A stretch of DNA of 64,000 bases from VXRJ01 sp965262555 (GTDB taxonomy: Bacteria > Acidobacteriota > Vicinamibacteria > Vicinamibacterales > UBA8438): NCBI GenBank assembly GCA_965262555.1, contig OZ253543.1, forward strand, positions 3,224,001 to 3,288,000, read 5' to 3'. The notes below the pieces were generated by a model. That model saw only the letters and a list, made by a program, of their open reading frames with translations, did no database searches and was not told the DNA's origin. The translations under genes and the position numbers were made by a program. This document shows positions 35,006 to 43,898 of the stretch, in pieces; the first letter of the stretch is position 1, and each line of letters starts with the position of its first letter.

Positions 35006-36493
35006 CTAGCGCGATCCCAGGCCAGCCAGAACTTGGCGAAAGCTGTTGAGGCCGGCTTCGAGGTTCTCGATGATCTCTTCGGCGAGATCGTCGGGCTCAG
35101 GCAGGTTGTCCAGGTCCGTCAGGCTCTTGTCCTTGAGCCAGAAGATGTCCAGACTCGTCTTGTCGCGGGCCTTGAGATCGCCATAGCTGAAGTTGCGCCA
35201 ACGTCCTTCCGGCCTGTCCTTTTCATCCCAGGAAGGCTTGCGCTTGTGCCGGTTCTGCGGATTGTAGCAGTGGACGAACTCCGACAGATCTTCAAAACGC
35301 ATCGGCTTCTTCTTCAGTGTGTGGTGAATATTGGTGCGGTAGTCGTAGTACCAGACCTGCTTCGTCCAGGGATGCGGGCTGGCTTCGTGGTTATCGAAGA
35401 AGATCACATTGGCCTTGACCCCTTGCGCGTAGAACACGCCGGTCGGAAGGCGCAGGATAGTGTGCAGGTCCGTGTTGTCGAGCAGCTTCTTGCGAATCGT
35501 CTCACCGGCGCCGCCTTCAAACAACACGTTGTCCGGCACGACGACGGCGGCGCGGCCGGTGGTCTTGAGCATCGTGCGAATGTGCTGCACGAAATTGAGC
35601 TGTTTGTTCGAGGTGGTCGCCCAGAAGTCTTGCCGGTTGTAGGTCAGGTCGTCCTTTTCCTGTTCACCTTCCTCATTCGTGAAGCTCATTGAACTCTTTT
35701 TGCCGAAAGGCGGGTTCGCGAGCACATAGTCAAAACGTCTGCCAGCATCGGTCACGAGCGAGTCATTCGGCGATATAGGTGCACCACCTTCGATTTCACC
35801 AATGTTGTGCAGGAACATGTTCATCAGGCATAGGCGCCGCGTGTTGGCGACGATCTCGTTGCCATGAAACGCTTCGTGCTTCAGGAAGGCCTTCTGCTTT
35901 TTGTCGAGCTTAAAGTTCTCCGGGTTGGTGATGAAGTCGTAGGCGGCCAGAAAGAAACCACCCGTGCCGCAGGCCGGATCGGCGATGAGCTTACCCGGTT
36001 CGGGCCGTACGCATTCGACCATGACGCGAATGAGGGCGCGCGGCGTGAAATACTGACCTGCGCCCGACTTGGTGTCCTCGGCGTTCCTCTCCAACAGGTT
36101 CTCATAGATGTCGCCCTTGATGTCCGCGCCCATGGTGACCCACTCGGTGTCGTCGACCATGTCGATCAGGCGGAATAGCTTGGCAGGATCCTGGATCTTG
36201 TTCTGGGCCTTGATGAAGATCTGGCCGAGCATGCCCTTTCTGGTGCCCAGCTCGCGAAGAAGGGCGATGTAGTGGACTTCAAGCTCTGTGCCCCTCTTCG
36301 ATTTCAGGCTCTGCCAGTTGTATTCGACTGGGATGCCAACATCGCGATTGTAAGGCGATTTGGCATATTCGTCGGCCATCTTGAGGAAGATCAGGTACGT
36401 GAGCTGCTCAAGATAGTCGCCATAGCCAACCCCGTCATCGCGCAAGGTGGTACAGAAGCTCCAGACTTTGGAAACGATGGGGACGGTGTTCAC
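35006..36493 (-). CDS. hsdM: type I restriction-modification methyltransferase subunit HsdM
   Basis: 495 residues. The N-terminal helical domain (VWSFCTTLRDDGVGYGDYLE) leads into the methylase domain with SAM motif DPACGTGGFF and catalytic NPPFG. With HsdS it methylates adenines in a split target, and with HsdR it forms the nuclease. The GTG start overlaps the hsdS stop (GTGA), so it depends on translation of the 3' half of hsdS. An IS66 element lies inside hsdS upstream, so hsdM expression may be reduced unless a promoter exists in or after the element. Confidence 0.93.
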   Translation of the reverse strand: MNTVPIVSKVWSFCTTLRDDGVGYGDYLEQLTYLIFLKMADEYAKSPYNRDVGIPVEYNWQSLKSKRGTELEVHYIALLRELGTRKGMLGQIFIKAQNKIQDPAKLFRLIDMVDDTEWVTMGADIKGDIYENLLERNAEDTKSGAGQYFTPRALIRVMVECVRPEPGKLIADPACGTGGFFLAAYDFITNPENFKLDKKQKAFLKHEAFHGNEIVANTRRLCLMNMFLHNIGEIEGGAPISPNDSLVTDAGRRFDYVLANPPFGKKSSMSFTNEEGEQEKDDLTYNRQDFWATTSNKQLNFVQHIRTMLKTTGRAAVVVPDNVLFEGGAGETIRKKLLDNTDLHTILRLPTGVFYAQGVKANVIFFDNHEASPHPWTKQVWYYDYRTNIHHTLKKKPMRFEDLSEFVHCYNPQNRHKRKPSWDEKDRPEGRWRNFSYGDLKARDKTSLDIFWLKDKSLTDLDNLPEPDDLAEEIIENLEAGLNSFRQVLAGLGSR

Positions 36494-37275
36494 GCGGCGG
36501 CCTTCCTCTTCTTTGTTTTTTTGGAGCGACTGTTCTTCACCATCTTCTCTCTTTCTGCCCTGATCTTTTCCAGAATCACGAACGCCGGTTCCTCGTGCGG
36601 GTCCTGCGGGACGAGCTGGCCAGTAAACGCTTTCTTGAGGATAGCCTGGCGCAACGTCTCCGCCTGCTTCAAGGCCGAGTCGATCTCTCGCTCCTGCCAC
36701 TCAATCGCCGCGAATCGTGCCTCCAACAGGCGGACAATTTCTTGTTGTTCGGCCAGAGAGCAGAGAGGAAGCGCGATCTGGGCACACTTGAATGCACTCA
36801 AGTGGTTTATCCCCACGCCGCCCGCGACTTGAGCAAACTTTCCGCTCACATAGAAGAAGCGATACAACCAAAGCAGATAAACCGCATGGTCACGATAATA
36901 TGGTTGATGCCTGATAACGGTGTTTTGAAAGCAGCAATCGGGGATCTGATCATTCCAAATCGCCGGCTTTCCGACTTGTGCTGCGCTTCCAGATGCTTCG
37001 GACAGCACCAAATCACCCTTTTCCAAACGGTATGCGCTTAGTTCGTGAGGCAGGAAGTTCATGTCGAGAACGTCGTCCAAATCCAAACCTTGTTCCGTAA
37101 TGTTCGCAGCGCGGATGTACTTCGTGGGGTAATCCTTCGACCTGTTCTTTGGAGAACGTTGTCGACCGAGTTGCACGATTCCTATCGACTCGGCGGTTAA
37201 CCGCAGCCACCCACTCGGTAGTGATTCTAGGTGGGCAATCTCCTCTTCCGCCGTCGTTGAAACTGGCTTGGGCAT
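36490..37275 (-). CDS. hsdS: HsdS specificity subunit, C-terminal half split off by an IS66 insertion
   Basis: 261 residues from an ATG (MPKPVSTTAEEEIAHLESLP) and containing one target-recognition domain plus the central helical region (CSLAEQQEIVRLLEARFAAI) and a basic tail. Upstream codons KTEGKKPARPR run in frame into the edge of the element, where a TAA lies. Deleting the element and one 8-bp copy restores reading from the N-terminal half. Half-size HsdS proteins with one recognition domain can dimerise in known systems, so this piece may still work. A start at 37275 without a good ribosome site makes the level uncertain. Confidence 0.88.
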   Translation of the reverse strand: MPKPVSTTAEEEIAHLESLPSGWLRLTAESIGIVQLGRQRSPKNRSKDYPTKYIRAANITEQGLDLDDVLDMNFLPHELSAYRLEKGDLVLSEASGSAAQVGKPAIWNDQIPDCCFQNTVIRHQPYYRDHAVYLLWLYRFFYVSGKFAQVAGGVGINHLSAFKCAQIALPLCSLAEQQEIVRLLEARFAAIEWQEREIDSALKQAETLRQAILKKAFTGQLVPQDPHEEPAFVILEKIRAEREKMVKNSRSKKTKKRKAAA

Positions 37276-37295
37276 TCTTGGCCGCGCCGGCTTCT

Positions 37296-37303
37296 TGCCC
37301 TCT
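37296..37303. repeat. target-site duplication, left copy
   Basis: TGCCCTCT directly outside the left inverted repeat of the IS66 element. The matching copy is at 38962-38969. Eight bases is the usual IS66 duplication. Confidence 0.9.
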
Positions 37304-38961
37304 GTCTTTGTTTACCGGGGTGATTCGACGAGCGCGGACGTAGGTGCCGAGTTCTTCCTCAACAGCCACGCGGAGGCATACTGACAGCGGCGCTGTTCTA
37401 CTGACGTGGTTTCGGATCGGAAGGACCGCGCGTTGATCTACGGGGGCGACCGTTGGAGCGTGTCGGGAACGACGGGGCTGGAACAGCGAAGCATCGTGAT
37501 GATCAGAGGGGCGAGGTCGAGCTGACGCTGGTAGGCGGTCCGCACGACGCTGGCGAGCACCTGCTGGGTGTCGGCGCCGTGGCGGGTACGATTACCGCCA
37601 CAGACTTTGCGGGTGACCACGGCGGGTCGGATGGCCTGTTCGGCGCGCCAGTTGGTGGCGTCGACCGACGGGTCCCACAGGAAGGTGAACGCGGCGGGGA
37701 ATTCGCGGTCCAGATGGGCGGCGAAGCGGTCGGCGGCGTCCAGCGTCGGCGCTTTGTCGATCAGCCGACCGAGTTGGGCGAGCAGTCGACCGCGAGCGGT
37801 TGCCAGGCCGTGGTCGCTCAGAAGCCCGGCGTCGCGGCGGTCGCGCAGCTTGAGAGCGGCCTGCAGGACGGCGTGCACCCGGGCGGCCCACGGGCTGCGC
37901 GGATGATCGGTTCGGAGTTGCCGCGCTCGCCGCATCAGGTGAGCCAGACAGGTCTGGTGCAGCGCGTGGGTGAAGCGGCGATACGGCGCCCACCCGTCGC
38001 GCACGAGCACGCCGGCGTAGTCGGTTCCCAGGACCGTTGCGGCGTCGTCGAACCCGCGGCCGGCGCGAATCGCGTAGACCGTCGTCTGGGGCGTGGCGAA
38101 GACCCACAGCCAATGGCGCATGGCGCCGACGCGCCAGCCGGTTTCATCCGGCGTGACCACGGGAGATTCCCGCACCTGCTGGCACAGTGCGGTGTAGGTC
38201 GGCGCGGCTTGGCGAGCCGTGCGATGCAGCACCTGCGCGAGGCCTCCCGGTGTGACGGTCAGGCCGAACTGGGTCCGGAGCAGGTGCGTGACCTTCGCCA
38301 GCGGCACGCCCAGGTGCGTGTGCAGCCGCACGACCAGCGCGACGACTTCGGGACCCAGTTGCACGCCGGCCGCTCCCAGCGCGTCGGAGGTTTGCAGCCG
38401 GTGGCGGCCCTGGACGCGACGCCGACACTGCGAGCAGTGGCCGACCTCGATGTCGAAGCGCCGCACGATAGGGCGCACCACCGGGAGATCTTCCTGATAT
38501 TGCGTCGCTACGCGGGACAACTCGACGGCGCCGCCGCAGTCCGGACACGCGGCAGGCGCCGGTGCTCGGCAGGTCTCGTCAACCTGCGCCGGACGCGGGC
38601 GGCACGCCTGCCGGCCGTAGTGCGCACCAGCGCGCCGGCCGGGTCGCCCGCCGCGACCTTGGGGCCGGTCCTTGGCGAAGGGCGCGGCCTGCCGGAATCC
38701 TGCCCGCCGCGCCGCGTCGAGTTGCTGCTTGAGGTGTTCACTGCGGCGCTTCCACCGATCCCGGTCGCCCTCGACCCGCGTCAACTCCTCCCGCAGCCGT
38801 GCGATCTCTCGCTCTTGTTCCTCAATGCGGGTATCGCGGGGATCCTGTTCCGTCCGGGGACGTTGCCGTGGCACCCCACCGTTATGCCAGATCCCCTAGA
38901 AAAGTACAAGTCCAAAATGTTGGATCTCGCGCGTCACGAAACCACCCCGCTAAACAAATAC
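37304..38961 (-). mobile_element. IS66-family insertion sequence in hsdS
   Basis: 1658 bp with ends GTCTTTGTTTACCGGGGTG and, on the other strand, GTATTTGTTTAGCGGGGTG, agreeing in about 20 of 24 positions. It carries one transposase gene and no separate tnpA/tnpB. The duplicated TGCCCTCT on both sides and a rejoined hsdS frame on removal mark a recent, clean insertion. Confidence 0.92.
37438..38874 (-). CDS. IS66-family transposase
   Basis: 478 residues from a GTG. A leucine-zipper-like coiled coil (EEQEREIARLREELTRVEGD) is followed by the zinc-finger region (CPDCGG, CSQCRRR) and the DDE domain, with D in VTPDETGWRVG, D in VLVRDGWAPYRRF and E in NWRAEQAIRPAVV. It has no frameshift and looks functional. 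It is read in the same direction as the hsd operon, so transcription from it might reach the downstream half of hsdS and hsdM. Confidence 0.93.
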   Translation of the reverse strand: MPRQRPRTEQDPRDTRIEEQEREIARLREELTRVEGDRDRWKRRSEHLKQQLDAARRAGFRQAAPFAKDRPQGRGGRPGRRAGAHYGRQACRPRPAQVDETCRAPAPAACPDCGGAVELSRVATQYQEDLPVVRPIVRRFDIEVGHCSQCRRRVQGRHRLQTSDALGAAGVQLGPEVVALVVRLHTHLGVPLAKVTHLLRTQFGLTVTPGGLAQVLHRTARQAAPTYTALCQQVRESPVVTPDETGWRVGAMRHWLWVFATPQTTVYAIRAGRGFDDAATVLGTDYAGVLVRDGWAPYRRFTHALHQTCLAHLMRRARQLRTDHPRSPWAARVHAVLQAALKLRDRRDAGLLSDHGLATARGRLLAQLGRLIDKAPTLDAADRFAAHLDREFPAAFTFLWDPSVDATNWRAEQAIRPAVVTRKVCGGNRTRHGADTQQVLASVVRTAYQRQLDLAPLIITMLRCSSPVVPDTLQRSPP

Positions 38962-39739
38962 TGCCCTCTTTACCCTCTGCCTCCCACGTCTTGACAGCGG
39001 CCTTCCACTCCTCGAAGCGCTGCTCGTAGCGTGCCGACCGCTCCTGTTTGATGCGGGCGAGCAATTGCTCGGGCTTCTCAAGCTTGTCTTTGTTCTCTTC
39101 GCGCCATTGCGCTGTGAGTTTGCCTTCGAAGGCGTGCTTGAGCACGGCCGGGCGGTAGACATTGAGCTGTGCGCGCGCCGTCTTCAGGCTATCGATACCC
39201 TTGGCCAGTTCGGAAGAGAGCTCCTCGAGCCGGGCAACAATGCGGGCTTGTTCTTCCGTGGGTGGAAGCCACAGAGGTTGATCACGGACTTGTTCATCCT
39301 TGACCGCTGGGTAGCTCACGCCGTATTGCATCCCGGAGAGCGCGTTAACGAGATCCCTGGAGATTGCCTTATAGAACAAGAAGGCTGGACAGACGCCCTC
39401 TGCAGGCCTCAAGACCGAGAACCCCGTAGAGGCAATCTGCTGGTCGTAGTCGTTCGGCACAGCAGCAATGTTGCGTAGGTAGGGTCTGACTGTGGCGAAG
39501 AGAACGTCTCCCGCACGTACAATTTGCCGTGCTCGCGACGGCGCATCCCGTAGTCGATACTGCTTGACTCTCCCGATGACGTGTCGGTTGTTGTCGATGC
39601 TGGAGATGTCAATGTAGTCTATTTCTCGATCTGGATCGTCCTTGGGATTAGTCTTCGACACAGGAAGAGTTACTTGCCCGATGGAACACTCGCTCCAGCC
39701 AGTCGGCAGCATGTGTGCCGTGTTTTGACTCACTATCAA
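38882..39739 (-). CDS. hsdS: HsdS specificity subunit, N-terminal part truncated by an IS66 insertion
   Basis: 285 residues, of which about 259 are original HsdS and the last 26 (SICLAGWFRDARDPTFW and on) are read from the element. The first recognition domain (LPTGWSECSIGQVTLPVSKT, FATVRPYLRNIAAVPNDYDQ) and the central helical repeat (PPTEEQARIVARLEELSSEL) are whole. The start is TTG overlapping the hsdR stop (TTGA), with a GTG six bases on as an alternative. Because each half keeps one recognition domain and one spacer helix, the insertion may yield two half subunits in place of one. Confidence 0.9.
   Translation of the reverse strand: MIVSQNTAHMLPTGWSECSIGQVTLPVSKTNPKDDPDREIDYIDISSIDNNRHVIGRVKQYRLRDAPSRARQIVRAGDVLFATVRPYLRNIAAVPNDYDQQIASTGFSVLRPAEGVCPAFLFYKAISRDLVNALSGMQYGVSYPAVKDEQVRDQPLWLPPTEEQARIVARLEELSSELAKGIDSLKTARAQLNVYRPAVLKHAFEGKLTAQWREENKDKLEKPEQLLARIKQERSARYEQRFEEWKAAVKTWEAEGKEGSICLAGWFRDARDPTFWTCTFLGDLA
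38962..38969. repeat. target-site duplication, right copy
   Basis: TGCCCTCT directly after the right end of the IS66 element, identical to 37296-37303. Confidence 0.9.
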
Positions 39740-42501
39740 CCCGCCAATGCCTTGTTTAATTCGTCAATCACGCTATCCATCTGGTCGCCGAAGAGCTTGT
39801 ACATCTGTCCCATGCCGCCCTTGGCATCGAACGGAGCCATGTCGAGGTCGTCGTGGTCCAGATGAAAGGAGCTGACGATGTGATCGCGGATCATACGCAG
39901 CCAGTCCATCTGCTCTTCATTGAATTTCTCTCCGCCGCCACTGTGGTGCGTCATGATCCAGTTCTGGAAGTTGCGCCGCACGGTTTCCTGATAGGCCGAG
40001 ACTCTCGCATCGATGCCGCAAGCCCGGCGGATCAATGCCACGAGCGCTGTCAGTTCACTTACAGGTTGGGATCCCTTGTAGTCGTCGAGCAAGGCATAGG
40101 CCTGCCAGATTCGCAACGGGGCCAGACGGGGCTTGTCGTGCTTCAGTCTGTCGAACACCTCCCGGATCATCGCGTAGGTCAGCTCACGGCGCCGGTGCGG
40201 TTGGGCGTAGAAGATGGTCAGGGCCTCGATCTCGTCGCGATTAGTCTCCAGATATTGCTGGAAGTCCTGTGCCAGCGCCTCCGCATTCTCCTTAGCGTCG
40301 CCCCCCCATTCGGCCCGGAGCACGGTGTCGAGGCTCTCATGGTCGATGGTCTGTTCTTTGTCGCGGCGAATGGAGTCGATCAGCTCGATTAGCTCTCCGT
40401 TGAAGACGGTGGCGGCGTCACCGACCAGCTGCTCTTGAGCCTTTTCGCGAGCGGCCATCGGCGGCTCGGCATCTCCTTCCAGGGGCTCGATCTCGCGGGC
40501 CTTGGCCTCAATGCGGTCGGGATCGATGGCGGCCAGTAGATTGCCGATGATGTCGACGAGCTCGATGCCGCCGGCCTTCTCCCGGATACGCTCCTGCTCC
40601 TGTTGGTCGAGCTGCCGGTCGAGGCGTGCGAGACGGCCGGCGAGAGAGCTCACCGTGTCTTCGTCACGGGCGCCCATCATCACGCCCATAGCCAAATCTT
40701 TCAGGGGTACGGAAGGCTTTGTGATGAGGGGCTGGCTGGCGGACTTAAGCGATTTCGTCACACCAACGGCATCGACAATCACATAGTGCGTCTTGCCGCA
40801 GGCAGCTGAGGGCGAGACCTTCTTGAGGTCATCGTGGTCGAGGGTGCGGGTGCCGCGGCCCTTCATTTGCTCGAAATAGTTGCGGCTCCTCACGTCGCGC
40901 ATGAAAAGCAGGCATTCGAGCGGCCTGACGTCCGTGCCCGTGGCGATCATGTCCACGGTCACGGCGATGCGCGGGTAGTAGTCGTTACGGAACTGGGCCA
41001 GGACAGATTTCGGATCCTCTTCGGCTTTGTAGGTGATCTTCTTGCAAAACTCGTTGCCCTCGGCGAATTCCTCGCGCACGATCTGGATGATGTCGTCGGC
41101 GTGGCTGTCGGTCTTGGCAAACACAAGCGTCTTCGGAACTTCGGCGCGGCCGGGGAATATCTCCGGCCGCTTGTCGCGAAAGGTGCGGACGACAGTGCGA
41201 ATCTGGTCAGGGTTGACGATGTCGCGATCAAGCTGTTCGGCCGCATAGGTGACATCCTCGTCCTGAATCTCCCAGCGCTTTCGGCGTGTCAAGCGCTCGC
41301 GCTTCTCGACCCACTGTTCGGCCCCAAGTTGGCCGCCATGCTTGGTCTTCTCCGTGTCGATGACATAGATTTCGTTTCCGACATTGACGCCGTCGGCAAC
41401 AGCTTGCTCATGGGCATACTCGCTGACGACGTTCTTCCTGAAGAATCCATAGGTGCGGTTGTCCGGCGTGGCGGTCAGGCCGATGAGAGAGGCGTCGAAA
41501 TATTCCAGAACCTGCCGCCAGAGGTTGTAAATTGAGCGGTGGCATTCGTCGATGATGATGAAGTCAAAGAACTCGGGTGGAATCCTGCCGTTATAGACGA
41601 CCGACATCGGTTGTTTGGGCTGCACCATCTCCGCCGGGTTGATCTTCTCGGCGGCGTCATCCATCTCCTGGTCCTTCAGAAGCGAGTACATGCGCTGAAT
41701 GGTGCTGATGCAGACCTGACTATCGTTGGCGACAAAGGACGATTTGAGGCGCTGGACGTTGTAGAGCTCGGTGAACTTGTGGTTGTCGTCATTGGGCACA
41801 TAGCCCATGAATTCCTGTTCGGCCTGTTCGCCCAGATTCTTGGTGTCTACGAGAAAAAGGATGCGCTTGGCATCAGCGTGTTTGAGCAGCCGGTAGATCG
41901 ACGTGATGGCGGCGTAGGTTTTGCCCGAGCCAGTGGCCATCTGGATGAGCGCACGTGGTCGGTCGTCCTTGAAGGACTCTTCCAGCTTCTCGATGGCATT
42001 GAGCTGGCAGGCTCTCAGTCCCGTGGCGTCCAGGACCGGAAGCTTCTGGAGTCTGGCGCGGAGCGACGCAGGCTGGGTGTGCCATTCCTGCGTCGTCTCC
42101 GGCCGGGGGAAGTTGAAGATCTCCCGGGAGCGTGGCCTCGGATCGCGGGTGTCGGTGAAGCGTGTGAGCACACCGGTGCTTTCATAAACGAACGGCAGGG
42201 GCTCTTTCTTGTTCACCCACTTGAGCTTGGCAGCAGCATAGCCGGCGGATTGTTCCTCGACGGTCGTGATCTTCTGGCCCCAGTCCTCCGGCTTGGCCTC
42301 GACAACGCCGACGGGCTTCTTGTCAATGAAGAGAACGTAGTCGGCGGGGCCAACATCCGTCTGATACTCACGAACGGCGACCCCGAAGCCGGCACTGAAG
42401 TCGATCTTCTTCTTTGACTGCACCTTCCAGCCGGCTTGCTCCAGCATCAGGTCGATGTTGTCGCGCGCTTGCTGTTCGGGCGTGCGATTCTTGTCAGCCA
42501 T
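39736..42501 (-). CDS. hsdR: type I restriction endonuclease subunit HsdR
   Basis: 921 residues from the Met at 42501 (MADKNRTPEQQARDN). In-frame Met codons at 42513 and 42525 are alternatives. The N-terminal nuclease region (VGPADYVLFIDKKPVGVVEA, with D, E and K of the PD-ExK core) is followed by a superfamily 2 translocase: Walker A MATGSGKTYAAI, DECHRS box, and QMKGRGTRTL motif VI. A helical C-terminus binds the methylase core. It is the first gene of the R-S-M operon and overlaps hsdS by three bases. It looks complete, so the restricting subunit is made even though hsdS is split. Confidence 0.93.
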   Translation of the reverse strand: MADKNRTPEQQARDNIDLMLEQAGWKVQSKKKIDFSAGFGVAVREYQTDVGPADYVLFIDKKPVGVVEAKPEDWGQKITTVEEQSAGYAAAKLKWVNKKEPLPFVYESTGVLTRFTDTRDPRPRSREIFNFPRPETTQEWHTQPASLRARLQKLPVLDATGLRACQLNAIEKLEESFKDDRPRALIQMATGSGKTYAAITSIYRLLKHADAKRILFLVDTKNLGEQAEQEFMGYVPNDDNHKFTELYNVQRLKSSFVANDSQVCISTIQRMYSLLKDQEMDDAAEKINPAEMVQPKQPMSVVYNGRIPPEFFDFIIIDECHRSIYNLWRQVLEYFDASLIGLTATPDNRTYGFFRKNVVSEYAHEQAVADGVNVGNEIYVIDTEKTKHGGQLGAEQWVEKRERLTRRKRWEIQDEDVTYAAEQLDRDIVNPDQIRTVVRTFRDKRPEIFPGRAEVPKTLVFAKTDSHADDIIQIVREEFAEGNEFCKKITYKAEEDPKSVLAQFRNDYYPRIAVTVDMIATGTDVRPLECLLFMRDVRSRNYFEQMKGRGTRTLDHDDLKKVSPSAACGKTHYVIVDAVGVTKSLKSASQPLITKPSVPLKDLAMGVMMGARDEDTVSSLAGRLARLDRQLDQQEQERIREKAGGIELVDIIGNLLAAIDPDRIEAKAREIEPLEGDAEPPMAAREKAQEQLVGDAATVFNGELIELIDSIRRDKEQTIDHESLDTVLRAEWGGDAKENAEALAQDFQQYLETNRDEIEALTIFYAQPHRRRELTYAMIREVFDRLKHDKPRLAPLRIWQAYALLDDYKGSQPVSELTALVALIRRACGIDARVSAYQETVRRNFQNWIMTHHSGGGEKFNEEQMDWLRMIRDHIVSSFHLDHDDLDMAPFDAKGGMGQMYKLFGDQMDSVIDELNKALAG

Positions 42502-42866
42502 GGCTGCGGTCATTCGCCCAATCAATCCGATCCGTGGTCTTGTTATCCTCGTGACTATTGCACGCTAGAGAGCGCTGTTCGGGAACTTCTTGTCACTACC
42601 AAGCCTCAATTCTCTGGGTGACGTGGCACGGCTGACCAAGGGTAATGCGAAGCTCGACCCTGCGCTCGCGTGCCATCGCCTGATTACGAAATGGCGTCTC
42701 CTGGTTTCGGTAAGCTGGACGAAAGGCGGCACTCCTGGATTAGCCGCCGTGAAATTCTCGATCAAGCTACCCGGCTCGGCCTCAATCGAGTCAAGATGTT
42801 GCACGTGAGGCACGCCTCGAACTACTTGGCTTCTTGGCAGCTTGTGGTTACGCAAAGCGGGAGGCT

Positions 42867-43154
42867 TCATTTTTCGGTCAACCCGCTCTTCTGGGCGTAC
42901 ACGCGCAGGGCCTCGTTCGCTCGCTTCTGCCAGCCGGAGCCCGTCGCACGATAGGCCTCCACGATGTCGCGGTCGATGCGCAAACTGACCAGTTCCTTCG
43001 TCGGGCTCTTCTGAGGACCGCGCTGACCCCGATATCGACGAACGGCTTCCGCTGTTTCCTTGGGCAACACGTCCATCAACGGCCGTGCTTGGCGAATCTC
43101 TTCTGCGGTCCATTCCGGATTCTCCACGTCAGGGCGACTGGTGGTCTTTCGCAT
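42867..43154 (-). CDS. brnA: BrnA-family antitoxin
   Basis: 95 residues. MRKTTSRPDVENPEWTAEEI at the N-terminus and the ribbon-helix-helix part (VSLRIDRDIVEAYRATGSGW, QKRANEALRVYAQKSG) match BrnA. It should neutralise BrnT and repress the operon. It overlaps the toxin gene by 26 bases, a close coupling typical of the pair. The 340 bp between it and hsdR contain no supported gene. Confidence 0.9.
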   Translation of the reverse strand: MRKTTSRPDVENPEWTAEEIRQARPLMDVLPKETAEAVRRYRGQRGPQKSPTKELVSLRIDRDIVEAYRATGSGWQKRANEALRVYAQKSGLTEK

Positions 43155-43410
43155 ACGCTCGTTCCTCTCTCGTGTTCGCTCGCCGCAAGCTGATCACGCG
43201 CACGGTATCGCCCCGCGCCGTGACCACGGCCGCATGAAGCCGGCCCTCAATGCGGCCCAGCACCCGCAGACGCCGTTCGCCATAATCCTTCCGCGTGTCC
43301 TCGACACTGATGGCGGTGTCGAGGTCCATGTCAGCGAAGCGCTCAAATCCGATCCCGCGTTCGCGGCGGTTCTTGGCACTCTTCGCTGGATCGAAGTCGA
43401 GAAACGTCAT
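43129..43410 (-). CDS. brnT: BrnT-family ribonuclease toxin
   Basis: 93 residues with the BrnT pattern FDPAKSAKNRRERGIGFERF, then ERRLRVLGRIEGRLHAAVV and RVISLRRANTREERAYAK. BrnT is a RelE-fold RNase that halts translation. The ATG at 43410 starts the family match. Upstream residues in the same frame are unrelated. The toxin gene comes before the antitoxin gene, the usual brnTA order. Confidence 0.92.
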   Translation of the reverse strand: MTFLDFDPAKSAKNRRERGIGFERFADMDLDTAISVEDTRKDYGERRLRVLGRIEGRLHAAVVTARGDTVRVISLRRANTREERAYAKDHQSP

Positions 43411-43649
43411 TATATCGTATGGACAATTAAAGCCAGATGCTGCGAGTGCGACGATAAGCGTCCAGACACCCAGCCACCGTCGTGGCAGAACATTCCGCCG
43501 ACCACCCAAGCGTGCGCATCGCTCAGGCTGCCCGGTGATCGTGGCGGATCAGACCGGCACCGTCTGAGCCGCGCTGGCGACCGCCAACTGAATCGGGCGC
43601 TCCACACGGTTGTGCTCAGTCGCCCGATGCACCACAGGAGACCTGCGCT

Positions 43650-43800
43650 TACGCCACGCACTGCGTCAAAGACGGCAAGACGGCTCGCAAGATCAACGAG
43701 ATCCAGCACTGTCTCAAGCGGCATCTCACGCGCAGATTCTTCAGCGGCTCGAACGCCTGGAGATTCACCGTGCAACACAATCAGCAGTCACCGCTCGATA
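43650..43800 (+). pseudogene. possible IS110-family transposase remnant
   Basis: A frame without a start encodes YATHCVKDGKTARKINEIQH then CLKRHLTRRFF, which resembles the C-terminal EGKTKREIIRCLKRYIAREVY block of IS110 transposases with a small insertion. Nothing else of the protein remains. It marks the left edge of the conjugative gene block. The call is tentative. Confidence 0.35.
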
Positions 43801-43898
43801 AACATAGAAGCCTCTGCGAGATCCTGCGCGTCGAGCTCGGCATCGACGAGGCGGTGATCCCCGTAGTCGGGAGCATGATCTACATGCACGACTCAGCT

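Noticed and set aside
42526..42866. gene between brnA and hsdR
   Set aside because: The only frame (72 codons, rightward) has no ribosome site or family. It is treated as the hsdR upstream region.
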